Assembly (NCBI GenBank): GCA_037349105.1
Contig: JAYJMM010000120.1
Location: forward strand, 558,001 to 622,000
Source of the DNA: Limnomonas spitsbergensis
Lineage: Eukaryota > Chlorophyta > Chlorophyceae > Chlamydomonadales
Length of the DNA: 64,000 bases
Direction of reading: 5' to 3'
Shown: piece after piece, positions 35,001 through 46,900 of the stretch
How the letters are laid out: each line of letters opens with the position of its first letter
How positions within the stretch are numbered: position 1 is the first letter of the stretch
Position numbers and translations under genes: made by a program
Notes under the pieces: model-generated
The model's database searches: none
What the model was told of the DNA's origin: nothing
What the model saw: the letters and a program-made list of their open reading frames with translations, nothing else

Positions 35001-35687
35001 CCAGGAGCAAGCGGCGCAGCGGGGGCACTGCGCCTGCTGCAGCGGTGGGTGGTGCCCCACCAGCAAAGAGGCAGAAGCAAGGCGCAGCTGGGGCCGGTGC
35101 ATTGGCAGGCTCGGTGCGCGGAACAGCAGCACCACCAGCACCACCTGCTCCCCGCAGGCACCCGCGGGGCGTCGCAGCCAGCAGTGGCCTGCTGCAACAG
35201 CCCAGCGCCTCTGAGGGCGTAGCTGAGGTGGCGCTGCTTGTTGCTGAAAGTCTGGGGGATGAGGATGCTGACGATGTGCTGATGCCCAACACGGGGAACA
35301 TGGGCTCAGAGTCCATGTTCCAGCTGCCGGGCGGCTACCTAATGGACGGTGAGAGCGCGGCCGAGGGTGCTCTGTCAGGGTTCGTTGTTGCCTTCCCGTA
35401 TCCTATGTCCTTCTGTCTTGCTAGTTTCCTTTTTGTGTTCCTACTGTATGGTATGCCTTTGTTGCAGCTATGGGGTTTTGCTTGATTGTGCTCTCAGATG
35501 AGGTTCTCATGCTCAAGGTGTGTCTGCCGTCGTGTGGATCGCAGGTATGGCGATGGCGACTGGGCCGTCATTGATTCAAGTGCGGGAGCACATGGTCATG
35601 TCACAAGAGCAGGCAGAGATGAACAACAGCCAACTGCCCAGGGGTTACAAGTACGTCAAGAGCGACATGCTGCCAAAGAACGCCTGA
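26018..35687 (+). CDS. Large PHD finger plus extended PHD (ePHD) chromatin protein
   Basis: Exons: ~26018-26179 (5' end unknown), 26281-26543, 26613-26759, 26900-28435, 29164-29286, 29591-29784, 30534-30667, 31029-31132, 31554-31667, 32465-32626, 33303-33449, 33893-35348, 35545-35687; phases agree throughout and the stop is TGA. At least 1,508 codons from 26281. The first zinc finger is a PHD (CAICGDG...CERCDVAVHQGCY...WLCWPC). It is followed by a C2HC knuckle (CCLCPVKLGAFK) and a second atypical PHD (CAICQLTHGAVVRC...FHPLC), the ePHD arrangement of BRPF/JADE/AF10-type histone readers and of plant relatives. A long Ser/Ala-rich exon carries a poly-Ala run and an AT-hook-like NPRGRPSLNK. A coiled, Arg/Glu-rich segment (HKAEAKRIQKREMRELQKRQ) precedes the PHD. 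Nuclear histone binding is inferred from the family. Several introns hold splice-site repeats listed separately. Confidence 0.9.
28436..28735 (+). repeat. 28-bp minisatellite amplifying an exon end plus donor site
   Basis: The exon 26900-28435 ends GCTGAGCTGGCACAGCAG and is followed by GTAGGT. About ten 28-base copies of GCTGAGCTGGCGCAGCGG plus GTGAGTGCAT follow directly in the intron, so each copy repeats the exon end and a GT donor. Several copies have GTGAGT, a stronger donor than the true one. The unit is not a multiple of three. Confidence 0.92.
29005..29115 (+). repeat. Two echoes of acceptor and exon start at 29164
   Basis: The true junction CTCAG plus ATGGGGATCAACCGTTACCA recurs upstream as CTCAG plus ATGGGGATCAACTGCCACCA (29005) and CTCAG plus ACGGTTCGAACTGCTACCA (29084), spaced about 80 bases, each followed by AGGGGTTTGCC. 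Confidence 0.88.
30083..30533 (+). repeat. 49-bp minisatellite amplifying an acceptor site, 9 copies
   Basis: Nine copies of a 49-base unit (GCGTTTGCAGGGGCGCACTT, then GCCTTAAGGCGTCTGACAGG, then TGCATGCAT) end directly at the PHD exon. The true acceptor GCTTGCAG plus GGGGGCC at 30526-30540 is the last, diverged copy. Inner copies are almost identical, outer ones differ, as expected for recent central expansion. Confidence 0.93.
30690..31270 (+). repeat. Donor-side echoes after the two PHD exons
   Basis: GGGGTCAGCGAAATACCGCAAG plus GTGGGT (exon end 30667) recurs as GGGGTCAGCAAATCCCGCAAG plus GTGGGT at 30691-30717. AATGAGATTAGGC...AGATGGGAGATGGCGGCACAG plus GTGGGT (exon end 31132) recurs as AATGAGATCACG...AGATGGGAGATGGTGGTGCAG plus GTGGGT at 31222-31266. 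A shorter echo of exon end 31667 lies at 31678-31712. Confidence 0.88.
32205..32330. repeat. Member of dispersed repeat family (GTGCGCACCAGACCA)
   Basis: Shares GTGCGCACCAGACCA and GTCCAAACCTTAACCAGCC with copies at 3533-3690 and 49345-49500, and shorter pieces near 24255 and 38096. It lies in a PHD gene intron. No open reading frame; perhaps a short non-autonomous element. Confidence 0.6.
32771..32800 (+). repeat. Echo of donor of exon 32465-32626
   Basis: GTGCAGCTATGGGCACTGCCAG plus GTAAGC at the exon end recurs as GTGCAAGTATGGGCACTGTCAG plus GTGAAA in the intron about 150 bases downstream. Confidence 0.85.
32901..33280. repeat. Irregular minisatellite (CCCATGCTCTCCCTATG)n
   Basis: About 15 variable units built from CCCATGCTCTCCCTATG and CCCATGCCCGTG fill the rest of the ePHD intron. 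They do not resemble the neighbouring exon edges. Confidence 0.9.
33470..33545 (+). repeat. Two echoes of donor of exon 33303-33449
   Basis: AGAGAACAATGTTGTAAGG plus GTGAGCACAGTGGGACA recurs as AGAGAACAAAGTTTTAAGG plus GTGGGTCCATTAGGACA and again as GGAGCTCAATGTTGGTGGG plus GTGAGC. Confidence 0.85.
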
Positions 35688-36112
35688 AGGCTGTTTGTCG
35701 ATGCTTGGTGAAGTCGTACTCATCTCTTGGCACCGATCTCTCTTGGCACCGATCTGGTTGACGCGGGGGGGCAGATGTCACAGGCTGTTGCACATGGAAG
35801 ATTTTTTCCATTTCTGTTGTAGATTTGTTAATGACGTTACACTTCAATTTCTGCTGAAGATTTGTGTGGTCACCTGTCGTGCCTTGTGAATCGTGATCAG
35901 TTTTAGGAGCGGCTTTTCTCTCATTCGAAACATTTGAATTCAACCCTTGCAAGAGAAAGAGTGGATGGCTTTTCCGTGCTGAGCAGTAAGAGACTGCCGA
36001 CATTAATTTCTGGGTAATGCAAGAGATCAAAAGCCATCACGGATTTCTTCTTTCTCAGGCATCACAAAACCACCTCTCATTGACTTGTAATCCTGTCTTT
36101 GCCCAATACCCG
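35688..36112. other. Intergenic region between convergent PHD and RsgA genes
   Basis: Tail-to-tail 3' ends, 425 bases between stops. A TGTAA on the plus strand near 36088 and one on the minus strand near 35838 could be the polyadenylation signals, in which case the two transcripts would overlap by a few hundred bases. This is inference from motifs only. Confidence 0.4.
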
Positions 36113-37749
36113 CTAGTCATCCAGAGACTGCATGAGGCCCAGCCTGGACTGCATTCTCGAAGTACCCCGGTGTTTCTTCGAGTCTAGACGGGCCTCAATG
36201 CGCTGTGACCCGCCGCGGCCGCTCTTGACCTTCCCACTGCCCTCACGTGCTTGCTTGGCCATTTGCAAGGCCTTGATATCGCTTTCCTCCCGCTCCTGTG
36301 AATTGATGGGGGAGGGGAAAGCGCGGAGGGCCTCATAAAATGGGGCCAGGAGATCTCACTCTGCCGTCCTTGAAGCTTCAAACACCTAGTCGTTACCCCC
36401 AAGATGCTTCATTTGCCAACGTCATCACAAACAACTGAAATATGGAAGCGACACTGAAGCGTCTTACAGACCGGCCACGTATCCCATGAGATTCCCAATT
36501 TTCCATGTTGATATCTGAGGCGGCATCACCTTAATGTCTAGCAGCATCTTGACATAGTGCGGGTATCTCTCCAGGCTGTCCTCCTTTTCCGTTACTGAGC
36601 AGCCGGGTTCCAGCAGGTGTGCGCAGTCACTGAACCGGCACGGCTGCTGCTCCACTATGGCGTTGAACTCAGGGAAGAGGGAGGCGAGGTCTGTGGAGGT
36701 GATCTGTGACAAGCTGGGCTGGCTGAAACCTGGAACACAGGTTGTTTGGGGAGAATGTTTGACACGGGCTGAGTTACGAGTTATAACTGTCAAGAGAGCT
36801 AGGAACACAACTAAAATCTGCAGGCTCCACTTATGATGGGCTAAATGATGACCTCGCCATGCCTCAAGGCCCCCCTGCGGCGCGCCATGGACCCGGGGAA
36901 GATGTGCGAGGTGGCCGATTGAATGCGTTGGCACCATTGATAACAAAAGCTCTATATATCAGCCTAGCTATCGTCATTGTAGCAACACATTGCTTTGACC
37001 CGGGTGCCTTGGTCTCAACCTCACTTGACCCGGGCCCCGTCCAAGCCTCAGCTCCCCCCTTCGGCTTCTATCCCCGCTCTTCCCATCTCCGTTCTCCTAC
37101 CCGTACTCCATACACGCCTCAGCCTCTCCGTATCCGCAATCTGCCTCTGCATGTCTCCCCGCTCATCCCCTCAGTTCCCCACCCGAGCCTCCATACACGC
37201 CTCAGCCTCACCCGGGGTGTCCGCCATCAGCCCGCCTCCAGGGAGCCGGATCAGTGCCGCGGACGTCGTCGTGTGCATGCCCCGCCCCATTTTCGTCATC
37301 TCTCCCACGACAAGGAAGCCGCTGCCACGCGTGCTGGCAGCAGCGCCAGATGGACTCGGCCGCGAGGGAGCCTCGAAGATGGTGATGTCAGGGTCTCCGT
37401 TGCTCTTGGCTTGCCGCCGGGTGCCCCCCGCCTCAGAGGCCTGCAGAGGGGCAGCAGACGTGGCCATGCTTGTGAGAGAACAACCGGAGGGGCAAGCTTG
37501 CGACGCGCAGGATGCATGACGAAGTATCCCCTTGCCAGCATGGGGCATCCCATGTGCGAGTGCGTGCTAGCTTTTAAGACAAAACAAACCTCCAGCGTTT
37601 GGGTTAGGGGCGTTCCCTAAACCCTAAACCCCAAACGTATCACGCGATCCTGACGAAAAGCTGTCAACCTCAACACCCCACCTCTGGATCTGTCCCATGA
37701 TAATCGTCATCATTATCAGGACTGGAGCCAGATGAAGCCTGCTCCCGTA

Positions 37750-37782
<33 letters not shown>

Positions 37783-40734
37783 TGCTGCTCCTGCTGCTAG
37801 CAGCCAAGGCAGAGGATATAGCAGATGGAGACAGTGCCATGACTTGCACATCCTGGTCTATCCGGTGACGCCCCAGGCGCAGCGTGTTGATGAGCGACGA
37901 CTTGCCCGCACCTGCGCAGGAGAAGGTTAGGCAGCAGAGGTGGTAGCTTGGGGCAGGCATTCCACCACAAAGCATTTCCATTCCCTGCAGTCCCCGATTG
38001 CTGGGGAAAGCAGCCTCTTAGCCTGTGTTTCGTTTTCCCTCCTTGCGATTCCACCTCAGGTGAGCCACCCCACGGCCACGAAAATCCCAGCTGGGGCACA
38101 CCGTCACCAGCCTACAGACACAGGCCCAAGCAGCCAGGGTGTAGCTGAATTGTAGCTAAATTGGAGCCAAGCCACGAAACAAGAAACGATGCGCTCAGAT
38201 GACCCAGCATGCAGCGATTCACAAGCTGTCACAATTCAGGCCCCACGCCCACTGCACAATGATACAAGCTCTCTGACTCAAGCTGTCCCCTGCCTCCCTC
38301 ACGCTTAAGAGAATCATCGGAATTGCTCAGATGCCCTCTGGGCCTCCCCCCCCTGCCACTCCTCCCTCCACCTCCTGCCCCCCTCCCCCATCTGAGCCAG
38401 GGCATGCACTCCTATCACCTGAGGGGCCTGCCACCACGGAGGTCCGCCTACTCAGCACCTCCAGCGTCTCCGGCAGACCTCGACCATGCTCGCAGCTCAC
38501 CACCAGGGGCTGATACCCCCACGAGCGGACCTGAGGATCAGGGCGGCAAGGAGGCCAGTGAGGCAGGCCCAGACGAATGCTCAGGCAATGGGGTGGCTAC
38601 TCCAACAAATCTGGAGACTCAAACCTTGAGTCCAAGCGAGCCGGGGTGATGAATACCACTCCACCACCATGCATTGGTTACTTTAAGCCGATAGCAGTGC
38701 AGCAGGCTCCTTGTCATCCAGGCAGAATCTGTCAGCTCGCCACCCAACGGTTCCCCACCTTTCTGGCAGCTCGCTGCCCCACCCACCTGCTCCTACCCTA
38801 CCCCTGCTAGCTCGCTGCCCACCCACCAGAGGCACCACGATGTTCCTCTTTCTATGCCCCCTCTCTCACCTGTTCCACCCTCCGTTGCACCTCCTCCTCC
38901 GGCACAAGGTCTGTTTTATTGAGCAGGAGCGTGAAGGGCAGGCCCGATGCCTCCATGCTGACCAGAAACTTGCTAACTTGCAGCTCCTCAAACTGGAGGG
39001 GAGAGGGGGCAAGGGGGGGAGGTACACAACTAGGGTACTCAACACTTGCACTTTTGACTCGGGTTCTTTTAGTCATGGTGTAAGTATTGGAGGAGAGAGG
39101 GGGGAGAGGTGCACAGCCAGGGTGCATGCAGTGTGGCGAAGGAGAGGCAGAAGCTGTTTTTCAGCAGCACTTAAAGTCTTAAACAGAGAGATTAGCCCCT
39201 GAGGCGCACAGCAACATGCCAACGCAAAAACAATGGAGACACCCTGCAGCTGAGTTCAGAACTCCACATCCCAACTGAAGAGGTGCATCCACACTCCAGC
39301 TGCAACACGCTTGACGAGTCATCTGCAGCCCTTCCTGAGCACCCACCGGGGGGCAGTCCAAGGCAAACACCAGCAGTGCATGATCGATGTTGGCGATGGC
39401 CGGATCCACCAGCTCCGAGGAGCGCTCTAGGATATCTTCAACAGTGGCCCGGCCCAAGCTCCAGTCCACGCTGCTAACACACACCTAGGGCAGGCGTGGG
39501 AGTTTTTTTTTTCATGGCTCAGAAATCTGGGAAGGGTCAGTTGCCTCAGGTGTGGGGACAGTTCCCCCAGACGGCAGCTGAATTACCGGCCCATCCAAGC
39601 AGCCCAAGGCCTGTGAGCCAATAGGGCATTATTGGGCTAAGCACCCTCTGAGCGTACCGCACCTGGTCGCCCACCAACACCTTCTTGCCCAGCTTGCGCA
39701 GGATGGAGCGCAGGTTGCACAGCAGCTGCTGGCGCGGCGCAGCTGGTGCAGGGGGATCGCCCTCAGCCACTGCTGAAACTGCTGCTGCCACAGAGGAGGA
39801 AACGGATGAAGGGGAAGGGGAGGAGGAGGAGGAGGAGGGGGCCTGCCCACTGTCCCTGCCTGCCTCTTGGTCAGCTTCGCTGCCACGTGCCTCATTATGG
39901 CCGGTGCGGTGAAGCTTGCCGTCAACCAGCGTGACCGAATGTGGCTCGTACAGCTCAACTCTCACAAAGCCTACAGAGGAACTCATGACCTGCGAGATAG
40001 AGCACAGGGTTGTAGTTTGCGCATGCAAGCTACAATGCGGCTGCGTGATGGCCTGCAGCCTAGGGTTATGGTGCACCATGCCCTGTTGTTTCAGCCGCCG
40101 TCAAAAAGCTGGTCATCATTTGGTCCCATTGGCCTCGTGGTGGCTGTATGGCAGCCCCTGAAAGATAATCTGGTCACCTGGCACGCACTAAACCAAACAA
40201 TTTGATGCACTGTGAACCTGCAGGGGGATATTGAATTCAAGTTGCACCGCCAGGCAGTGATTCCATTACGGACTTTTTGTATGGCATTGGAATATCTGCC
40301 GTTGTGGAGTTCTGGTAGTTGGTCAGCGATATGTTGCTGGCGGTATGCTTATCGTGAGCTGCATGTGAGTCATGCTTAAGTGCCCCCTAGTGTGCATTAA
40401 CACCATGCTGCATGGGCGCATGGTGATGCCTTTTGTTTGTGATGGCTGTTTATGTCCCTCCAGCTCTCACCTGTCCGAACCGTGTCAGTGGTGGCATTCC
40501 TTCTGCCGTATCTGTCTTAGCACCAGTGCGTACTATAGAACGCTGCAGCTTTAGAGCTTTCTTCGATGAATAGAGACGAAGAAATACGTTGTAGCATGGT
40601 ACGCAGTCGTCGTGGTTAAAGCGCGAGAGTACTGCAGGTCTCCGAATGCTCGAAGATTTGTAAGGGCCACAGAAGCTGCACAGCGCACGTGGCGCACACC
40701 TAGAGCTGATGTTACGTATCATGCTGACAGACAT
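36113..40734 (-). CDS. rsgA: RsgA/YjeQ-type circularly permuted ribosome-assembly GTPase
   Basis: RsgA GTPases act late in small ribosomal subunit maturation. Nine exons on the minus strand: 40471-40734, 39663-39989, 39347-39484, 38870-38992, 38419-38530, 37682-37911, 37212-37440, 36530-36729, 36113-36295; 1806 nt, 601 aa plus TAG, exactly in frame. Order: an N-terminal Arg/Ser-rich segment starting MSVSMIRNISSRCAPRALCS, like an organelle transit peptide; an OB-fold (SSVGFVRVEL...VLVGDQV) interrupted by a Glu/Ser-rich insert; VDW...RSSELVDPAIANIDHALLVF; G4 NKTD; SCEHGRGL; P-loop GPSGAGKS (near residue 322, split by an intron); a poly-Ser insert; G2-like MHTTT; G3 DTPG; and the zinc site C-x4-C-x-H-x5-C (CRFSDCAHLLEPGC). 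The G4-before-G1 order is diagnostic. Bacterial RsgA is about 350 aa; the extra length is transit peptide and inserts. Whether plastid or mitochondrial is not decided by the sequence. Confidence 0.94.
37611..37640. repeat. Short interstitial telomere-like motif (CCCTAAA)
   Basis: TTCCCTAAACCCTAAACCCC gives two to three units of the plant-type telomere repeat inside an RsgA intron. Confidence 0.6.
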
Positions 40735-40939
40735 GACGCAAAATTACGAGGTAAGCGATCCGGGGTGATCCAGGTCAGACATTCCGTTGAGGTGTGGCTG
40801 AATGTATGAACACATGCGCGCACGGCGGCCCGACAAGGTCATGTCGTCGCGACGCGACGGCCGTTGTCAGATGTTATTGACGTGCTATCAATGATGATAA
40901 ATTCTGTTTATTTGCACGGCCGGTAAGTGCTGTGTGTTC
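40735..40939. promoter_or_regulatory. 205-bp divergent promoter region, RsgA and RH50
   Basis: It separates the start codons of two head-to-head ribosome-assembly genes and so must hold both promoters or 5' UTRs. A GC-rich near-palindrome TCGTCGCGACGCGACG lies at about 40845-40860. No TATA box is obvious. Confidence 0.6.
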
Positions 40940-43900
40940 ATGTCATCGTCCGTCTCATCCTTGACACTCAGGACACTCTTTCGCAGGTTGTCCGCCGCTT
41001 CGTTACCTTCTTTCTCTAAGCGCGTTGGACCCGCATCATCTCAGATACATGCCGTCAACCGATTGTTCGAGTAAGTCTCAGGGGCATGGCACACAGTGCA
41101 AACATAGGCGTCCTGCATGGGATGCGAGTTTCACTCCCCCCTACTCGCTCCCTGTTTTCCGACCTGCAGCTCTGGGTCTGATGACCGCACTTCCACCATG
41201 CAAGAAGAGGGGCGCCATGCTGGCGGGCGCAGCAGCATGGACAGCAGCCGCATGAAGGCTGCAGCTGCGTATGACCAGGGACGCAGTTCAGACCAGCGGA
41301 GGGGGGCGGGAGGGCCGGACAGGGGCCGAGAGCAGCTCTTCACCCGTGGCACCCCTGGTGACCGGCCCCCTAGGGAGCAGCGCAATTCTGATGACGCTCC
41401 CCGATGGCGGGATGACTGGACGGAGGACAACAGAGACAACAGAGGTCGAGGTGGCGGGCGGCGGGACGGGGACAATGGCAGCTACCCCAGACGTGACGGC
41501 GGAGAGGGCGCCTCTGGGCGCGGGGCAGGGCGGGGCATGGGGCGGGACGGGCCGGGTCGATCTGGGGATAGGTCTGGTCCCAGACGGTCCGCCTCCCCCG
41601 ACCCCTCTTCTCCCTACGGAGAGGACTTTGACCTGGAGGCTGGGGCACATTCTGAATCAGCAGCTGATGCATACGCCGGCAGGGCTGATGCGCCACCTGC
41701 GGTCAAGGCCAAGCCTACGCCCCTGCCTGTTCTGCGCGAGCGTGACTCTGATAAGGGTACGTTCTTCCACAGCTCCTCCTTCAAGAAGGCCGGGGCCTCG
41801 GACGAGGTGGTGGCTGCGCTTAAAACTCTCGGCATCTCTCGGCCATCACACGTGCAGGTGGGATATTCAGGGGCACGGGCATGGTCCAGCAGTATAAGCA
41901 TCTTTGCAAGGCGCTGCCGAGACCTCGAAACCCAAAAGACTGCACCTGCCACTTAATCATTACTTTTCTGCCCCTGCAACTGCAGCAGCAACTGTAAATG
42001 TAACTGCAAATGCAACTGCAAGCCTGCAACTGCAACCTGTCCGCACACGCTGCAGCTGCGCCCCTCTGCTTCTACAGGCCGAGTCTTACCGCCTGCTGCT
42101 GGACCGCGAGTTGCTGCATGTCGCCATCATGGACCAGGCGGGCAGCGGCAAGACCTTGGCGTACCTTCTGCCCCTGCTGCAGCAGCTCAGTCAGGAGGAG
42201 CAGGAGCTGAAGGCGGCAGCAGTGGCGGAGGGAGCTTCGCCCGAGGCGCGATTTAATGTTGCAGCTCCCAAGGCACCCAGGCTGATTGTCCTGGCGCCCA
42301 CCACTGGTGAGTGGGATGTGAAGGGTGTGAACTGTTGACACCCAGACATGGTACCCGCCACTGGCGAGTGGGTGTGAAGGGTGTGAACTGAGGACACGCA
42401 GACAGGGCACCCACCACTGGCGAGTGGGGTGTGAAGGGTGTGAACAAGCAAGGGGCGCTGGCTCTACTGCTGTTGATTGCTGACCATCGGAAATTGTGTG
42501 AAGGCCAAGAACGTCCCGCAAGCAGGACGGTCCTACCTAGAGAGGGCGAGGCGGTGCGCTGGTAGCTGACACATTGCTGGGGGATGCGGTGATCTGTATT
42601 GTGGGGCCCTTCTTTGAGAGGATGCAGGGTTGCTGTGCGTATAGGGAATTGGGGATGTTCCTGTGATTCTCTGTATGTGTCACACCTGCACGCAGCCGTT
42701 ATGACCTCCTTCAGTAGGGCTACATCGCCCTAGCGCGCTACACTGAAAGGTACCCGCCTCGTGCCTGCAATATCTTGTTTGTGCCCTCCCTCCCTCAATC
42801 TGTGTTTTTTTTATCGCCTCCAATCTCTCATTCCTGCCCCCTTATTGCCGCCCTCTCTCTCGCTTGGTGCCTGATCACAGAGCTGGCACAGCAGGTGTAC
42901 CGCGTGGCCAAGGCGCTGTCTGCATCAGGACTGAAATTCAGGTGTGGGACGGTTTCCATTGTTTCGTTTAGGTCAATGGCGTTCCACCTGTGGGCCCTTC
43001 CCAAGCAAAGGCTTGGCCTCGTTTGCGTCCAGCTGTTTTGTTGGGAGCGAAACTGTTGGGGACCGAGCCTTTACCTGCCTATGGCCAGTGGCACTAGGGC
43101 TTGATGCACCTGCCCCCATTGACCGTAGGCCGCGACGTTGCTGAATATTAGCTGAAGCTGGCAAGGGGGGGGCAGGACAAATGTTGTATGACCCCATCAA
43201 GCCATCAACCCTACTTCTCCAAGAGTCATCCGTCTGAGAAAGCTGCTGCACCCATGCACCTCTGGTGGCTGTCGCACTTTTGAAAGAAATTCCATTTTCT
43301 TTGTTTGAGGAGCTTGGACCCCCTCACCCCCCCTATGTTGACATACGATGGCCGGGACCTGTGCGTTGACCATTGACCATGCACAAGGGGTCATAAGAAA
43401 ATTCTGGGCCAGCACTATCTTGGGAGGACTAAAGGACTTCATTCCAAACGGTGGCCTTATGTTTTTGCTGTTTAAAGGCGGGCCACACACATGCTATGTC
43501 AAATGCATGCTGGTGGTCTGGCACCGGGCGATTTTAGTGATGTACGGGTTTGATGTGTTTTGATGCAGGTCTGCATGTATGACGGGCGGTCAGGAGGAGA
43601 GAGAGAGGCGTGGGAAGAGCTGGCGCACTCAGGTGCGGGGTGTAGGGCAATGAAAACAGGTGCAGATTTGTTCATAAAAGAGGAAGGCTGGACTGCTCCT
43701 CAGTCCTTTAAATAATTAGATCCGAAGGTATGCCCTGTAAATGCTCGTAGCAAATATTCCAGGATGAGGAGGGGGTATCCGACGATGCCTGCGCGCGCGT
43801 CTGTGGGTCGACACTTTTGGGTGCGTGTTCTCGGAGCCCTCGACGCGGGTGTCGAAGTGGGCCCGCTTTTAAGTTATAACGCGTGGATGCGCAGCTCGGT

Positions 43901-46900
43901 TATGATAGTTGTCACTTCCGGTTCTCAATGCTTTACTGCGGCAAGAATGGGGAGGGCATTCATACGTGTCGCCAGCTGTCAATTTTCAGCAGCTGTCAAA
44001 TTTCCCGTTGTCGGAGATGTGCGAAATGATGTGCTCTGTCTATTCGCAAACGATCAGCAAACCATACTACCATAGTCTTCTGTACATTTACATTTCATGT
44101 TTACAAACCCATTATCTGTGTACCAGTACCTAAATCAGGATCTGGAAGTGGGGATGTCTCATGGGGCCTACAGTTCTTTTTATTCCAATTTCATGGACCC
44201 ATGGCCCTCTAGGCTTACGGTCTTGACCCACCCACTGAAATGGTTCAATGTATCCCCCTTGCTCTTGCTCGTGTGTGCCCTGGCCTGTGTAGGTGCAGCA
44301 GCTGGAGGGTGGCCTTGACCTGGTGGTGGCCACACCCGGGAGGCTGGTGGAGCACTTGCAGGCAAGTGGCAGCAGGCCTTTAGGAAGCACTGACCTAAAT
44401 AAAAAACTGCCGGACAGCTTGCTTGTGGACCTCGGTTGTGCCTTTTTGCTCCTAGGTGTGATGCAGCCCTGTGAAAAAAAATGGCGCCTTGGCCGCCAAT
44501 GATGCAGCGAAAGGCCTCGTAATCTGTACGCAATATGAGTATCTACGACCTCTCCGTTTTTCTTGATTGTCCTAGCTGCTTTTTGCTTGCATTTCTTGAG
44601 GCCACCTGAGGTGACTACTTGCCTGTGTTTCTTCACTGGCCCCTCAGGCAGGCAGCCTGGAGCTGTTTGCTTGCAAGGCGATCGTGCTGGATGAGGTGGA
44701 CGTACTGCTGGGTGGGTGGAGGGGGGATAACGGGGTATTGAATGGTTGGGTGAGAAGGGTCATAAGTACATACCTTCTACAAGGTTAGAAATGGGTAAGG
44801 GTGGGTGATGAGAGAAAACTCTTGTTGGAGGCTCAGCTTGGTCTGTTTATTTAGGGTGTACGATTATGCGTCAGATGGCCCGTACCTCTCTGACAGCCTG
44901 ACCCAGCAAGAAAGACTACTCCCTCGCTGAAGCAGGAGGCCTGAGACCGCTCAAACCACAACAGTTATATCCTTAGTGGGATAGCCCGCTCACGACATTT
45001 CGGCGTCCATGTAAAGAAGCGCCAGACGCTTTCCCGCTTACACTTGGAACACGATATGAAATTAACTTTGGCAGGGTTCGAATCGCACACCTCAGCTGCC
45101 AATCAGTGTATTACCACTGAGCCCATCGGGGACTATTTGATGTCCCAAGTGAATAGGAGGAGCTTCATGCTGTAGTGCTCGATAATGTGGTGCACTAGGG
45201 ACCCCTGCGTGGCCTAACGACCGAGGGACCTGACCGGTGGTCCACTTGGTTTTAAACCATGCCACATCGCGACACGCCCCTCTTTGGGTCCTGGGATACC
45301 ACCCCTCCAGGTGCGGGACCCACTTGGGGGCGCACACAGCCAAGCCGCTGGTGCAAGCCACAGCCTGAACCTTACTGACAGCCCAACAGAAGCTTGATCC
45401 GAGGCACCTTGCATGTAACCGCAGCAAAGGCAGCGTGCCTCCCCTAAACTCAAAATCCTCGTTCTTTTGCCTTCAGGCAGCTGTGTGCCTCCCCCACATG
45501 CCCCTCCCTTGGTCTTGCTCCCCTGCGCTATACTCCTCGTGCACTGACCAGGCTCCCCCCTTGGCTCCCAGGCGACCAAGCCGCCTTCGACACGCAGATC
45601 GACCCTCTCCGCGAGGCTGCACCGCCCAACCTGCGCTTTGTGCTGGTCACGGCCACGCTGCCCCAGCACACACTGGCACTCGTGAAACAGGGCTTCCCCG
45701 ACTTGTCCCTGGCCATGGGTCCTGGACTGCACCGGACTGCAGCAGGTGGGGAACAGGCCACTGGCAGCGAGCTGCAGCATGGTCGCCCGGCCCTCTGTGT
45801 GCATGGGGCGCTTGGTCCTCTGTGTGCATGGGGCGCTTGGTCCTGTGTGTGCATGGGGCTTCTCTCATGTGTCCTAGGCTTACAAGCTGGTGTGGCCAGA
45901 TGCCTAGTGAGGTTCAGCTTATTTTCCAACCCTTGGGGACTCTTGAGACCCTTCAGGTTGAAACTTTGACTCTTTGTCGAGGATCCTGGCAGGGCCTTCA
46001 AGAGATTCAGGGAGAGTCCCCTTCATACCCTCGCCCCTGTTTGACGCAGCCTCTCTGCCCCGACCCGCAGGCCTGGAGGAGGAGCTGGTGGATTGCAGTG
46101 GCGGGGACGACATCTCCCTAGAGGCAGGCACACAACGCAAGCTGGAGGCGCTGGGCAAGGTGCTGTCGCGCCGAGGCGCCTCGCGGGTGCTCATATTTTG
46201 CAACAAGATCGAGACTTGCCGCACGGTGGAGAACTTCCTGGGACGCAGCGACCGACAGGGCAGCCGCTATAAGGTGAGGCTGCGGGGGACAGGGCGCAGT
46301 GTGGGGGCGGCTGTAGGGGGCTGCAGGCACCTCTGCAACACCTGCAGGCTTGGGTGGTGTGGTGCCTGTCATTGCTAGAGGAAGGTCACGGCCGTAGGCC
46401 TTTCTCCACTCTCCCTCGGACCCACGGCCTGGTCCACCTGGACTAATCTTTTTCATCCATGTGTCCTGCGCTGGGTTCATGTGAGAAAGAGAGAGGCGTT
46501 TGTATGATTCTCCGTTGCTGGTCCCCCCTCTCACCCAGCCTGCCCTTCTGACTCTTTCTCTGTAGCTCTTATTTCCCTGGACCTTCCCCTCACCCCCCGT
46601 CCTCCTCCTGGCTCCCTGGCATAGGTGATGGCGTACCACGAGGCCATCCGTGACGAGGTGCGCGCTGAAAACCTCAACGCGTTCTTACAGCCGATCGAGC
46701 GGGGGGAGGGCATCCCACCTGTCGTTCTGGTGGCCACCGACAGGATGTCCAGGGGTAAGTGGGAGGCAGGGGGGCGTTGAGGTGAAAGGAGAGACGAAAA
46801 GTGTGTTAGGAAAAGTGTGTTGTGTGTGAAGGGGGAAGGGGAATGGAGGGGGAGGGAACAGTGACGTGGGTAGGAGCTGCAGCCAACACAGCGACAGCTG

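Noticed and set aside
33731..35485. 584-codon frame as a separate gene
   Set aside because: Acceptor at 33892 and donor at 35348 make it an internal exon of the PHD gene, followed by the last exon 35545-35687.
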